Assembly: GCA_021604805.1 (NCBI GenBank)
Contig: BQJR01000005.1
Location: 124,001-188,000, forward strand
Length of the DNA stretch: 64,000 nt
Reading direction: 5' to 3'
Source of the DNA: Planctomycetota bacterium
GTDB lineage: Bacteria > Planctomycetota > B15-G4
Part shown: piece after piece, positions 18,848-29,034 of the stretch
How positions within the stretch are numbered: position 1 is the stretch's first letter
How the letters are laid out: each line of letters begins with the position of its first letter
Notes under the pieces: model-generated
Seen by the model: the letters and a program-made list of their open reading frames with translations, nothing else
Database searches by the model: none
What the model was told of the DNA's origin: nothing
Position numbers and translations under genes: made by a program

Positions 18848-19303
18848 TCAGCTGCCCGCCGGGCGCAGCGGGTAGAGCATGAGGTAGACCGCCACGCCGC
18901 TCACCGAGACGAACATCCAGATCGGCCAGGTGATGCGCGCCAAGCGCTTGTGCGCCTCGAAACGCCCGGCGCGAGCGTGCCACAGCAAGCGCACGACCAG
19001 CGGCACGAGCACGATGGCCAGCAGCACGTGCGGGATCAGGATCGTGAAGTAGAGCGCGGCCACCCAGCCGCTGCCCCAGAACACCGTGTGCCCGACCGCG
19101 TAGTGGTAGTCGAGGTAGGACACCAGAAAGACGGCCGACACCCCCACCGCAGCCAACATGAGCTTGATGTGCCGCGACTTGTCCGGACCTCGGGCCGCGA
19201 AGGGACCGCGCCCCTTGATCGCCAGCCAGCCGAGGAGCAGGAGCGTGCCCGCGGTGCCGTTGAGCAACGCGTGCAGCAAGGGCTGGACCTCGTGACGACT
19301 CAC
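18848..19303 (-). CDS. DUF420 family membrane protein
   Basis: A 151-residue protein with four hydrophobic segments: LLHALLNGTAGTLLLLGWLAI, IKLMLAAVGVSAVFLVSYLDY, LYFTILIPHVLLAIVLVPLVV, and ITWPIWMFVSVSGVAVYLML (each shown in part). His residues in HxxLN and HxxLA positions fit the DUF420/YozB family, found next to cytochrome oxidase assembly genes. Its GTG start overlaps the sco stop as GTGA, so it belongs to the same operon. Precise function is unknown. Confidence 0.8.
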   Translation of the reverse strand: MSRHEVQPLLHALLNGTAGTLLLLGWLAIKGRGPFAARGPDKSRHIKLMLAAVGVSAVFLVSYLDYHYAVGHTVFWGSGWVAALYFTILIPHVLLAIVLVPLVVRLLWHARAGRFEAHKRLARITWPIWMFVSVSGVAVYLMLYPLRPAGS

Positions 19304-20082
19304 CCGGGGAGCAGTTCGGCCAGCTTGCCGGCCTGCTTGGCGAGCTCAGCGAGCTCGAGCTTGTCGTTGTAGCTGTAGTACCCGCGCACGCGACCGGCCG
19401 CGTCGACGAGCGCGAAGTTGCCGCTATGGAAGGCGCGCGGCATGCCCTCCACGGGCGTCTCCGTGGCGTTGGTCGGCATCTTGAAGCCGTCGTTACCGAG
19501 GGCGTGGATCGACTCGTTGGCGCCGGTGAGCAGCTTCCAGCGTTCGGCCTCGGCGCCCCAGTTCGTGCGGTAGTCGTTGAGCACCTGCGGGCTGTCGTAG
19601 CTGGGATCCACGGTGATCGACAGGAAGCGCGCGGGGACGCCTTGCTCTTGCAGCGCCATGAACTGCTTCGACATGTCGGGGCAGGGGCCGGCGCAGCGCG
19701 TGAAGATGAAGTCGACGATCCACACATCGCCGAGCATGTTGGCGCGCGTGAACTCGGCGCCGGCCTCGTCGATCAGGGAGAACTCGGGGAGCACGCCCAG
19801 GTTCGGCAGGCCCGTGCCGTCTTCGGGGTCGGTCAGGGCAGGCTCGTCGCCGAGCAGGTCGCTCATGCTCATGTCGCGCACGGTCACGGAGGACTCGTCG
19901 GCATCCAGGCCCTCGGGGGCCAGCGCAGCGAGCTTCTCGGCCTCGTCGACCTCGGGCTCAGCGCAGCAGGGTGCGAGCTCGCCGGCTTCGGCATCGCCAC
20001 TCATGTGAGCGTGCACTTCGCCCTCGGAGCAAGCCAGCGGGAGCAGCAACAGGGCGGGGAACAGCGTGCGCAGAGGGATCAT
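19300..20082 (-). CDS. Sco1/SenC copper chaperone, lipoprotein
   Basis: A 260-residue lipoprotein with lipobox LPLACS (Cys18), an acidic spacer of about 70 residues containing a CC pair, then a thioredoxin-fold Sco domain. The copper ligands are all present: CAGPC (Cys130 and Cys134) within DFIFTRCAGPCPDM, and the His of AFHSGNFALVD. Sco proteins deliver copper to the CuA site of cytochrome c oxidase subunit II or reduce its cysteines. It follows the CtaB-Sco fusion gene by 24 bp and overlaps the DUF420 gene, giving this operon two Sco domains. Confidence 0.92.
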   Translation of the reverse strand: MIPLRTLFPALLLLPLACSEGEVHAHMSGDAEAGELAPCCAEPEVDEAEKLAALAPEGLDADESSVTVRDMSMSDLLGDEPALTDPEDGTGLPNLGVLPEFSLIDEAGAEFTRANMLGDVWIVDFIFTRCAGPCPDMSKQFMALQEQGVPARFLSITVDPSYDSPQVLNDYRTNWGAEAERWKLLTGANESIHALGNDGFKMPTNATETPVEGMPRAFHSGNFALVDAAGRVRGYYSYNDKLELAELAKQAGKLAELLPG

Positions 20083-20106
20083 GGGAAGAGCCGTGGAGGG
20101 TTCGGT

Positions 20107-21831
20107 TCAGTCGTCGAGCAAGCGGGCCAGTTTGATGGCGTCGCGGTGCAGGCGTTGCCGATCTTGTTCGTCGTGCGGAGCGTAGTAGCCGCGGATGCGC
20201 GCTTCGCTGTCGATCAGCGCGAGGCGTTGGCTGTGGAACATCTTGGGCATGCCTTCCACCTCGGTGTAGAGCGTGTTTACCGGGAGGTGGAAGCCTTCGT
20301 CGGCCATGTTCTGGATGACGTCGCGTGAGCCGGTGAGCAACGTCCACCAATCGGCGCTGCCCTTCCACTCTTTGCGATAGGCCGTGAGCATCTCGGGCGT
20401 GTCGTTCTGCGGATCGATGGTCACGGAGAGGAAGTGCGCGGGCAGCTCTTCTTCGTGGAGCAGCTGGTAGGCGCGGGTCATGTCGGCGCAGACGCCGCCG
20501 CAGCGCGCATAGATGAAGCCCACGATCCAGACGCGGCCGGCGAAGCTGTCGCGGTTGAAGGGCGCGCGCGCTTCGGTCATGAGTTCGAACTCGGGCAGCT
20601 GACCGAAGACCGGCAGGCCGCTCTCGCCGACGGCCGGCACGAACCACCGCTCTTGTTCCTCGGTCGGGCGGTCGGACCAGGGGAGGAAGGCTTCGTCGCT
20701 GTCGGCAGCGACGTCGGACTCACCTTCAGCGGCGCAATGCGCGCAGGCGGGTTCGCTGGCGCTCGGGTCCACGGGCTTGGCGGCGCAGGCCTCGCACTGC
20801 ATCCCGGCGGACGCGCAGTCGGCGCAGGGCGCGTCGTGCGCCGGCGCAGCGGTCGCGTCGGCGGGGGCAGCGGTCGAGAGCGCGGAGACGACGTCGCTCT
20901 CAGTCACACCCGCGGCATGCGCGTGCTCCTCGCTGCTGTGCGCGGAAGCGCTGGGTTGCACGCAGGCCACGTCGAGCACGAGCGCGAGCAACACGAGCGG
21001 GAGGTAGACCACGGAGGCCAGCACCACGCGCCGCGCGCCGCGGCGGTCGGGCTGACGGCGGAACCCGAAGGCGGCGAGCAAGAACACGAGGCCCACGAGC
21101 ACAGCGGTCGCGAGGTACAGCTCGCGACCGGCGCCCTGCGCCACGGGGATCAAGGAAACGAGCATCACAGACATGACCTGCATGGGCATCTGCCAGCGAA
21201 GGAGACGGTCGTCGGGGTCTTCCCCGGAAAGCATTCTGAGACCACCTTCGGCGTACTGCTCGCGGTACATCGAGGCGATCGCGAAGAAATGCGGAAGCTG
21301 CCAGAGGAAGATGAGCAGGAAGGCCGCCCAGGAGAGCGCCGTGGGGCCGCCCGCCGCAGCCGAACCGGTGATGAGCGGCAGGGCGCCGGGGACGGCACCA
21401 ACCCACGTGTTCGCCGAGGTGCGGCGCTTCAGCGGGGTGTAGATCGCAAGGTACACGAGCAGCGCGACACCCTGCACGAGCGCCGCGAAAGGCGTGGCCC
21501 CCACGGCCAGGATCGCGAGGCCGAGCAGGGCCAGCAGCACCCCGCCCACGAGCACCTCGCGCGGCAGCAACGCGCCGGTGACGAGCGGGCGCGGACGCGT
21601 GCGCTCCATGAGCGCGTCGGTGTCGCGCTCGAGATAGTGGTTGAGCGCGCAGCCGGCCGCGGCGCTCAGCAGCGTGCCGAGCAGCGCCCATGGCAACGCC
21701 GTCCACGATGCGGGGCGCTCGAGCGCGAAGCCGGTGACCGTCGTCATCAAGACCAACACGGCGATGCGTGGACGGAACAAGCCGGCCAGCGCGGCGCGGT
21801 CGAGGTCGGCGCGATCGGGGGCGATCTTCAT
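20107..21831 (-). CDS. ctaB: heme O synthase fused to a Sco copper-chaperone domain (CtaB-Sco)
   Basis: A single 574-residue frame. Residues 1-290 are a UbiA-type protoheme IX farnesyltransferase with NHYLERDTDALMERTRPRPL and YTPLKRRTSANTWVGAVPG blocks and about nine membrane helices, the last at 269-289. A hydrophilic linker (291-400) carries three CxxC pairs (336/339, 346/349, 363/366) and a His-rich HSSEEHAHA. Residues 402-574 are a Sco domain with CGGVC (444 and 448) and MFHSQRLALID (His533). Nine helices with a cytoplasmic N-terminus put the Sco domain outside the membrane, where it works. I see no stop or start signal between the domains. The ATG at 21831 overlaps the ctaA stop. Confidence 0.88.
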   Translation of the reverse strand: MKIAPDRADLDRAALAGLFRPRIAVLVLMTTVTGFALERPASWTALPWALLGTLLSAAAGCALNHYLERDTDALMERTRPRPLVTGALLPREVLVGGVLLALLGLAILAVGATPFAALVQGVALLVYLAIYTPLKRRTSANTWVGAVPGALPLITGSAAAGGPTALSWAAFLLIFLWQLPHFFAIASMYREQYAEGGLRMLSGEDPDDRLLRWQMPMQVMSVMLVSLIPVAQGAGRELYLATAVLVGLVFLLAAFGFRRQPDRRGARRVVLASVVYLPLVLLALVLDVACVQPSASAHSSEEHAHAAGVTESDVVSALSTAAPADATAAPAHDAPCADCASAGMQCEACAAKPVDPSASEPACAHCAAEGESDVAADSDEAFLPWSDRPTEEQERWFVPAVGESGLPVFGQLPEFELMTEARAPFNRDSFAGRVWIVGFIYARCGGVCADMTRAYQLLHEEELPAHFLSVTIDPQNDTPEMLTAYRKEWKGSADWWTLLTGSRDVIQNMADEGFHLPVNTLYTEVEGMPKMFHSQRLALIDSEARIRGYYAPHDEQDRQRLHRDAIKLARLLDD

Positions 21832-22844
21832 GTCGCCTGCACCTCGGCCGGCGGCGCAGCGACGGCACCGCTCAAGCGCCCGAGTCGCAACACGAGCAAC
21901 CAGGCGAGCACGAGCACGGCCGCGCCGTTCGCCACGTGCACCGAGGTCACGAGTGGGTGACGCGCCGTCCACACGATGCTCGCGCCGAGCACGCCCTGCA
22001 CGAGGATCGCGCCTGCGAGCCACGCACCATGACGCATCAGGCGCGGCACCGCGGCGCCCGCGCGCAAGACACCGAGGAACACGCAGCCGACGGCCACGAA
22101 GGCGAAGCCGCGGTGCAACATGTGCAGCACCACGCGCTCGTCTACATACTCAGGGAGCCAGTTGCCGGCCGCGTCGACGGGGAAGAAAGGCACGGCCAAC
22201 CCCGCCTCGCGATGACGCATCCACGCGCCGAGCAAGAGCTGCAGGAACACCGCGCCGAAAGCCAGCGCCGCCGCGCGACGCGCAGCGTGCACGCGACTCG
22301 ATTCCACGAGCACCGGCGCGGCCAAGCCGGCGCCCTCACGCGTGTTCAACCACGCGACCCAAGCGGCGAAGCACAGGATCGACTGCGCCAGAGTGCCGTG
22401 AGAAGCGCTCACCAAAGGCGGCAAGTTCATGCGCACCGTGAGCGCGCCGAGCAGGCCCTGCAGCACGATCAGGCCCAGAAGTGTCCAAGCGAGGCGACGC
22501 ACCAACGCACGCGCGTCATGGCGCCAGGTCCACACGGCAAGCACCAGCGCGAGCAGACCGACCAGCGCGCCGATGGCGCGGTGCCAGTGCTCGTGCGTGA
22601 TGTCGAGCCCGCCCACCAACGTGGGGGCACCGACTTCAGCCGGCCACAGCTCGTCCCAGGCCAAGGGCCAGGAGTGCGTGGCGAGACCGGCGTCGTGACT
22701 CTTCACTTGCGCGCCCATGAAGATCAGCACGAGCGTGGCGATGACGACGCCGATGCCGAACACACGGCGCGCCGAAGACGACGCCACCCCGGCGGGCGAA
22801 CCCGCCGAGGTGGCGTGTGCAGCTGTGTTCACGGTGGCGACCAA
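21828..22844 (-). CDS. ctaA: heme A synthase (COX15/CtaA)
   Basis: A 338-residue polytopic membrane protein that oxidises heme O to heme A. The four family histidines are visible in paired helices: ITHEHWHRAIGALVG, SASHGTLAQSILCF, VLHMLHRGFAFVAVG and SVHVANGAAVLVLA. Two homologous halves of four helices each can be seen. It is 16 bp downstream of the cupredoxin gene and overlaps the CtaB-Sco gene, so heme O to heme A conversion is translationally coupled. Confidence 0.92.
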   Translation of the reverse strand: MVATVNTAAHATSAGSPAGVASSSARRVFGIGVVIATLVLIFMGAQVKSHDAGLATHSWPLAWDELWPAEVGAPTLVGGLDITHEHWHRAIGALVGLLALVLAVWTWRHDARALVRRLAWTLLGLIVLQGLLGALTVRMNLPPLVSASHGTLAQSILCFAAWVAWLNTREGAGLAAPVLVESSRVHAARRAAALAFGAVFLQLLLGAWMRHREAGLAVPFFPVDAAGNWLPEYVDERVVLHMLHRGFAFVAVGCVFLGVLRAGAAVPRLMRHGAWLAGAILVQGVLGASIVWTARHPLVTSVHVANGAAVLVLAWLLVLRLGRLSGAVAAPPAEVQAT

Positions 22845-22860
22845 AGTTGCCGCCCGTGGC

Positions 22861-23601
22861 TCAGCGGGTGAACTCGTGCTCGAACGTGGCGACGCCTTCG
22901 GCGACGGTCACGCGCGTGGACGCTTCACCGAGGGTTTCGTGCCAGAGCTTCACACCGTAGTCGCCGTCGGGCAGACCTTCGGTGTTGATCATGAGCTTGC
23001 CGTCGGCGCCGGAGACACCGAAGAACGGGTGCTCCATCGAGAAGGCGTAAGACACCATCCACGGGTGCACGTCGCACTTGATGCGGATGGCCAGCTCGTC
23101 CTTCTTGAAGGTCTTCGTGATCGGCGGCGTGCCCTCGGGCATGCCCACGTTGAACTCCTTGTTGTCCTTCGGCACGGCGTGGATGTTGTGCAACGTGGCG
23201 TCGCTGTTCAGGATCTTGATGTCCTGCTTCTTGATCATCCCGAACACGTGCGGCTCGTAGTTGCAGCCGGTCTGGTCGAGCACGACCGGCTCCTTGGGAG
23301 CCTTGAAGCGTTCATCGGGGGCGTTGTCGATCCAGGCGAAGACATCGGCCAGACCACCGCTCGCGGTGGTGCGCACGGTGTTCAGATCGAGGCCATCGGG
23401 GTGCATACCCACGCACACCGGGTCGCTGTCGAGCTCGACAGCGGGGGCCTTGGGAGCCTCGCCCTTGAAGCGCACGGTGCCGGTGATGGCGCCTGCGGCC
23501 GGGGCGGTCTTGGCCACGGGTTCGGTGGTGGGCTCAGTGGCGAACACGGCGCCAGCGAGCAAGCTGGCGGCAGCGACGGAAAGCACGGACATGCGGAGCA
23601 T
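22861..23601 (-). CDS. secreted cupredoxin-like copper protein
   Basis: A 246-residue exported protein with a signal peptide (SVLSVAAASLLAGAVFA). A carboxypeptidase-regulatory-like N-terminal part (GAITGTVRFKGEAPKAP) is followed by a plastocyanin-like fold. The putative type-1 copper ligands are His in TLHNIHAVP and Cys, His and Met in KCDVHPWM. Similar proteins occur in planctomycete respiratory clusters. It is the first gene of the cytochrome-oxidase assembly operon. A role in electron transfer or copper supply is inferred from context. The start at 23601 is chosen because the signal peptide follows. Confidence 0.78.
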   Translation of the reverse strand: MLRMSVLSVAAASLLAGAVFATEPTTEPVAKTAPAAGAITGTVRFKGEAPKAPAVELDSDPVCVGMHPDGLDLNTVRTTASGGLADVFAWIDNAPDERFKAPKEPVVLDQTGCNYEPHVFGMIKKQDIKILNSDATLHNIHAVPKDNKEFNVGMPEGTPPITKTFKKDELAIRIKCDVHPWMVSYAFSMEHPFFGVSGADGKLMINTEGLPDGDYGVKLWHETLGEASTRVTVAEGVATFEHEFTR

Positions 23602-23840
23602 GGATGCGTCCTCTGTTGACGGGACCAGGGGGAGGGACTCACGGGAGCAGGGCTCCCGCAGGTGGCTGCCCGACTGCTGGAAGCAACTTTCCAGGCACCG
23701 GGCGGTCACGGTCAAAGCATACGAAAAAGGCCGCGCCGGGGTGAAAGAGGGCCAAGGTGCGTAGGCCCGATTTCAGCCGGAGCGGCCGGTTTCGAGGCCG
23801 CATCGGGCGACCTCGGCTGCCTCGATTCGAGGCTCGCAGG

Positions 23841-23873
23841 GAGGCGCGGGGCCGGTTTCGGCACCCGCGCCTC
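23841..23873 (-). terminator. groESL terminator hairpin
   Basis: GAGGCGCGGG at 23841-23850 pairs perfectly with CCCGCGCCTC at 23864-23873, with an inner GCCG/CGGC. It lies 14 bp beyond the groEL stop codon. Confidence 0.7.
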
Positions 23874-23886
23874 TCTGCGCGGACGA

Positions 23887-25512
<1,626 letters not shown>

Positions 25513-25553
25513 GTGCTGTGTGCCTCTTGTCTGTGTGTCGGGGAGCGGGTGAA

Positions 25554-25877
25554 TCAGGCAATGACGGCGAGGATCTCGTCTTCACGCACGATCAAGTAGT
25601 CCTTGCCGTCGACGCTGATCTCGGTGCCCGCGTAGGAGCTGAAGATCACGCGGTCGCCCTTGCTGAGCTGCGACTCGGTGCGCGTGCCGTCGTCTTTCAA
25701 ACGACCGTTGCCGACCGCGATCACGAGGCCCTCTTTCGGCTTCTCCTTGGCGCTGTCGGGCAGCAGGATGCCGCCGGCAGTGGTGGTCTCGGCCTCCACG
25801 CGCTGGAGCAACACGTTGTCGCTCATCGGGGTGACGGCGGTCTTCTTCGTGGTCTTCTTCGCAGCCTTGGTCGCCAT
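25554..25877 (-). CDS. groES: 10-kDa co-chaperonin GroES with a lysine-rich N-terminal tail
   Basis: A 107-residue GroES, 41 bp upstream of groEL. The mobile loop (EAETTTAGGILLPDSAKEKP) and the GDRVIFSSYAGTEI block are standard. Before the usual start there are 17 extra residues, MATKAAKKTTKKTAVTP. An internal Met18 could be the normal start, but AGGAG stands about 10 nt before the upstream ATG (25877), so the extended form is favoured. Confidence 0.94.
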   Translation of the reverse strand: MATKAAKKTTKKTAVTPMSDNVLLQRVEAETTTAGGILLPDSAKEKPKEGLVIAVGNGRLKDDGTRTESQLSKGDRVIFSSYAGTEISVDGKDYLIVREDEILAVIA

Positions 25878-25967
25878 GGTGACCGGACTCCTGAATGTGG
25901 GGTTATGGAGGGTGTGGGTTGTGGCGGGGACGAGCCCCGTGTGAGCGGTGTGGCGCGCCGGGCGCCG

Positions 25968-26396
25968 TCAGTGAGGGAAGCCCGCGAGCACCCGGTCGAC
26001 GGCTTCGCGCATGTCGTTCGGCGCGAAGGGCTTGTCGAGGAAGGTGCTGCCGAGCTCTTCGCAGGTGCTGCGAACTTCTTCGGAGTGGTTGCCCGACATG
26101 AAGATCACCGGCATCTCGCGGGGCGGCGCCGCGCGCTGCGCGGGGCCCGAGTCGCCGGCGATGAAGGGGCCTTGGAGGAAGGCGTGGATCACTTCGGGGC
26201 CGCTGAGGCCGGGCATCTCCACGTCGAGGATCGAGAAGTCGATCAGCTCGCCGAAGAGCAGCTGCAGCGCCTCCCGACCGTCGCCAGCCGTGAGCAGCCG
26301 GAAGCCGCGATCGCCGAGCAGGTCCTCCACGCTGCTGCGCACGGCGACGTCGTCGTCGCCGATCAGCACGGTGAGGCGGTTGCTGCGGTCGGACAT
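25968..26396 (-). CDS. single-domain response regulator
   Basis: A 142-residue receiver domain without an output domain. The acidic pair is in VLIGDDDVAVR, the phospho-acceptor Asp in DFSILDVEMPGLSG, the switch Ser in VIFMSGNHSE and the Lys in FLDKPFAPND. An insertion of about 18 residues with GDSGPAQRAAPP lies before the fourth strand. No histidine kinase is in the window. It is divergent from thiE. The ATG at 26396 is chosen over the longer frame because it directly precedes the first receiver strand. Confidence 0.85.
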   Translation of the reverse strand: MSDRSNRLTVLIGDDDVAVRSSVEDLLGDRGFRLLTAGDGREALQLLFGELIDFSILDVEMPGLSGPEVIHAFLQGPFIAGDSGPAQRAAPPREMPVIFMSGNHSEEVRSTCEELGSTFLDKPFAPNDMREAVDRVLAGFPH

Positions 26397-26629
26397 GAGA
26401 CTGGATCCTGCTCCCGGGGGTCCGGGCTGATTAGCAAACCAAGTGCCAATGCTGAGGCTCCGCGTTCGCGCGCACCGCCGCGCCGCGACCTGGCTGCGAG
26501 CCGACGGGCTGAAGGGCCCGTCTGCCGCTCGATCCCGCCGATCGAGGCCGGAGCCCGGGATCTCGGAGGCAGCCACTTGCGCGCCGCTCGGCGCCATCGG
26601 AGACTTCTCACAGCCCAGGCGCTGCCACG

Positions 26630-27391
26630 ATGGCAGCCGGGCGTCGCGCGCGTTTCCCACCGGGCACCGCCGATTTGACAGCTCCCCGCTCCCCACTTCA
26701 GGGCGTCTCGCTCTACCTGATCGCGAGCTTGCCCGGCACCAAGCTCGACGAGCGCGCCCTGAGCTCGCTCGCAGCCGCAGCACGCGGCGGCGTGGGCGCC
26801 ATCCAGCTGCGCATGAAAGACGCCGACACCGACCAGAGGAGGCGTGCGCTCCAGCGCGCTCGGGCCGCGATCCCGGCCTCGGTGCTGCTGCTCATCAATG
26901 ACGATCTCGACGCCGTCTTCGACGCACGCGGCCGCCCGCTCGCCGACGGTGTGCACCTCGGTCGCGACGACGCCGAAGGCCTCGCCCCCGCCGAACTCTC
27001 CCCCGACGCCGACCGCCGCACGCTGCGTCGCGCGGGGTTGCGCGTGGCGCGCGAACGCCTCGGCCCCGAACGCGCGCTCGGCACGTCGACCCGCGAGGCG
27101 TGGGAAGTGGAGCTCGCCCTCGAAGCCGGCGCCGACCACATGGGTTTCGGCGCCATCGCGCCGAGCACGAGCAAGGCGCACACCAAGCCGGCGTCGCTCG
27201 ACACGCTGCAGCGCCTGCTCGCGCAACACACCGACGTCCCGCTCTTCCCGATCGGTGGACTCACACCGCCACGTCTCGAACAACTCGCCGAGTTGGGTGC
27301 ACGACGCGCTGCCCTGGGCGCCACGGTGCTCGAGTCGAGCGATCCCGAACGCGCGGCGCGGCGTTGCCTCAGCGCGCTGGGCGCGACTTAG
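26630..27391 (+). CDS. thiE: thiamine-phosphate synthase (ThiE-like)
   Basis: A 253-residue TIM-barrel protein that should couple HMP-PP with the thiazole phosphate to give thiamine monophosphate. Family blocks are visible: GAIQLRMKDADT, VLLLINDDLDAVFDARG, ADGVHLGRDDAEGL, GTSTREAWEVELALEAGADHMGFGAI, SKAHTKPAS, FPIGGLTP. About 25 residues precede the first strand. No other thi genes are adjacent, so a TenI-like relative is possible, but the pyrophosphate-binding GAIAPSTSKAHTK region favours ThiE. Confidence 0.82.
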   Translation: MAAGRRARFPPGTADLTAPRSPLQGVSLYLIASLPGTKLDERALSSLAAAARGGVGAIQLRMKDADTDQRRRALQRARAAIPASVLLLINDDLDAVFDARGRPLADGVHLGRDDAEGLAPAELSPDADRRTLRRAGLRVARERLGPERALGTSTREAWEVELALEAGADHMGFGAIAPSTSKAHTKPASLDTLQRLLAQHTDVPLFPIGGLTPPRLEQLAELGARRAALGATVLESSDPERAARRCLSALGAT

Positions 27392-27475
27392 CCGCGAGCG
27401 GCAGCAGGCGTTCTGCGCCCATCACCCTCGCGTCGCTCACACGACGCGAAGCCTGCGGCGCAGGTCGCAGCGCGC

Positions 27476-29026
27476 TCAGATGAAGCGGATCGCCGGGCCG
27501 AGCACGCGTTGCAGGCGGTCGAAGAGTTGGAACTCGATCGGCGCCTTCCAGAGGTGCTTACGCAGACGCACGCCCGCCGAGCGACGCAGCACCCAGCTGA
27601 TCGGGCCCTTGCCGCCGGAGTGACCGTCGAACCACGGCGTGAAGGCCGTGAAGCGCTGCCAGGCCTTCTGCACGTCGGCTGGGATCACGCCCCACCACGA
27701 GTTGAACTTGTAGTCGAAGAAGCGGCCCCACTCCTCGAAGCCTTGCGGGATCGGGTAGCCGTTCTGCTCCACGGAGGGCGCCCAGAACTCGCTGCCGGGG
27801 ATCGGGCGGTACGGGAACACGTCGACCGAGCACGAGGGGTACTTGGTCTTCATCTCGGCGGCCTGGTTGATCGTCTCGTACATCGACTCCACGCTCTCAT
27901 TCGGGTACCCGATGATGAACGTGCAGCCCGACTTGATGTCGAGCTCGTGCATGCGACGCATGGCTTCGTCGGTCTGGCCTTCCTTGATCGCCTTGCGGAT
28001 CAGGCGCTGCGTTTCTTCCGTGGCAGCTTCGGCGCCGAACACCATGAGGTGGTTGCCGGAGCGCTTCATGAGCTCGAGCGTTTCCGCGTCGTACTGACAG
28101 ATCTGCTTGATCTCGATGGTGGCGTTCCAGGCCACGCCGGGCAGCTTCTCGAGCATGCCTTCGCAGAACTCGGCGGTGCGCGACTTCTTCACGCCGAAGT
28201 TGGCGTCCTGGAAGCGCAGCACGTCGAAGGGATCCTTGGCGTGGATCTCGGCCAGGCGGTCGATGAGCACGTCGGCATCGAGCGCGACCCAACGGCGGCC
28301 GGCGATCTCGGGCGAGCAGCAGAACGCGCAGGGCTCGGGGCAGCCGAAGCTGCTGAAGTAACTGAAGCCGCGCCAGGGCTTGCCGGCGAGTTCCTTGGGC
28401 GGCGGCATGCGGTTGCGCACGCGGTGTCCGAACTGCGCGCCGACCTTCTGTTGCTCGTAGTAGCGCTGCAGGTCGATGACCGAGAAGTCGGGGCCGGGCA
28501 GATCGTTGAGGTGCGTGACGGCGCGCTTGGGCGTCCAGTAGACCTCGCCATCGCGCAGGATCACGAGACCGGGGATCTCGCTCAGGTCGGCGTCGTTGCC
28601 GTGCGCCTTCCAGGCCTCGAGAAGCTCACCAAAGGTGACTTCGCCCTGGCCGTAGACGACGGCGTCGCAGATGCCGCTGCCCAGGTAGAGCTCGGGGATC
28701 GAGCTGGGGAACCAGCCGCCCCACACGATGGGCAGGTTCGGGAAGCGCTCCTTCACGGCGGCGGCCACGTTGGCGCCGTCGAAGACCTGGTATCCCAGGA
28801 TGCAGGAGCTGCCGTAGGCGTCGGCGTCTTCGCAGGCTTCGAGCACGAGCTCGAGCGACTTCTCGCCTTCGACCATCGAGTCGATGACTTGCACGTCCCA
28901 ACCGGCCTGCGTGGCCATGGGCGCGATGTGCAAGAACTCGAGCGGGATCAGGTCGGCCGACGGGAGGTCACCGACTTCGCCGTCGACGCGCGCCGGCATG
29001 AAGAGAACGATCTTGGGCTTCTTCAT
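27476..29026 (-). CDS. B12-binding radical SAM protein (copy 1)
   Basis: A 516-residue protein with a cobalamin-binding domain (about residues 1-165; IVLFMPARVDGEVGD, GSSCILGYQVFDG) and a radical SAM domain. The cluster motif CxxxCxxC is in FGCPEPCAFCCSP. C-terminal blocks SCSVDVFPYRPIPGSE and RFFDYKFNSWWGV are shared with its neighbour. Class B radical SAM enzymes of this kind methylate or rearrange unactivated carbons in lipids and natural products (HpnJ- or BchE-like); the substrate is unknown. It is about three-quarters identical to the next upstream gene (8-bp gap), indicating tandem duplication. The ATG at 29026 matches the N-terminus of the paralogue. Confidence 0.88.
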   Translation of the reverse strand: MKKPKIVLFMPARVDGEVGDLPSADLIPLEFLHIAPMATQAGWDVQVIDSMVEGEKSLELVLEACEDADAYGSSCILGYQVFDGANVAAAVKERFPNLPIVWGGWFPSSIPELYLGSGICDAVVYGQGEVTFGELLEAWKAHGNDADLSEIPGLVILRDGEVYWTPKRAVTHLNDLPGPDFSVIDLQRYYEQQKVGAQFGHRVRNRMPPPKELAGKPWRGFSYFSSFGCPEPCAFCCSPEIAGRRWVALDADVLIDRLAEIHAKDPFDVLRFQDANFGVKKSRTAEFCEGMLEKLPGVAWNATIEIKQICQYDAETLELMKRSGNHLMVFGAEAATEETQRLIRKAIKEGQTDEAMRRMHELDIKSGCTFIIGYPNESVESMYETINQAAEMKTKYPSCSVDVFPYRPIPGSEFWAPSVEQNGYPIPQGFEEWGRFFDYKFNSWWGVIPADVQKAWQRFTAFTPWFDGHSGGKGPISWVLRRSAGVRLRKHLWKAPIEFQLFDRLQRVLGPAIRFI

Positions 29027-29034
29027 GGCGGCTC

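Noticed and set aside
17513..19372. 619-codon open frame on the plus strand
   Set aside because: Antisense to gltA and the DUF420 gene; no recognisable motif.
20107..21250. Separate sco gene starting inside the CtaB-Sco frame
   Set aside because: No SD-supported start codon is evident at the linker, and the frame is continuous from CtaB through the CxxC linker to the Sco domain; a fusion is the simpler reading.
23818..23831. tRNA T-arm-like sequence near CCTCGATTCGAGG
   Set aside because: It is only a small palindrome; no acceptor stem, D-arm or anticodon arm can be built around it.
25878..25967. CIRCE element before groES
   Set aside because: No TTAGCACTC-N9-GAGTGCTAA-like inverted repeat is present in the upstream region.
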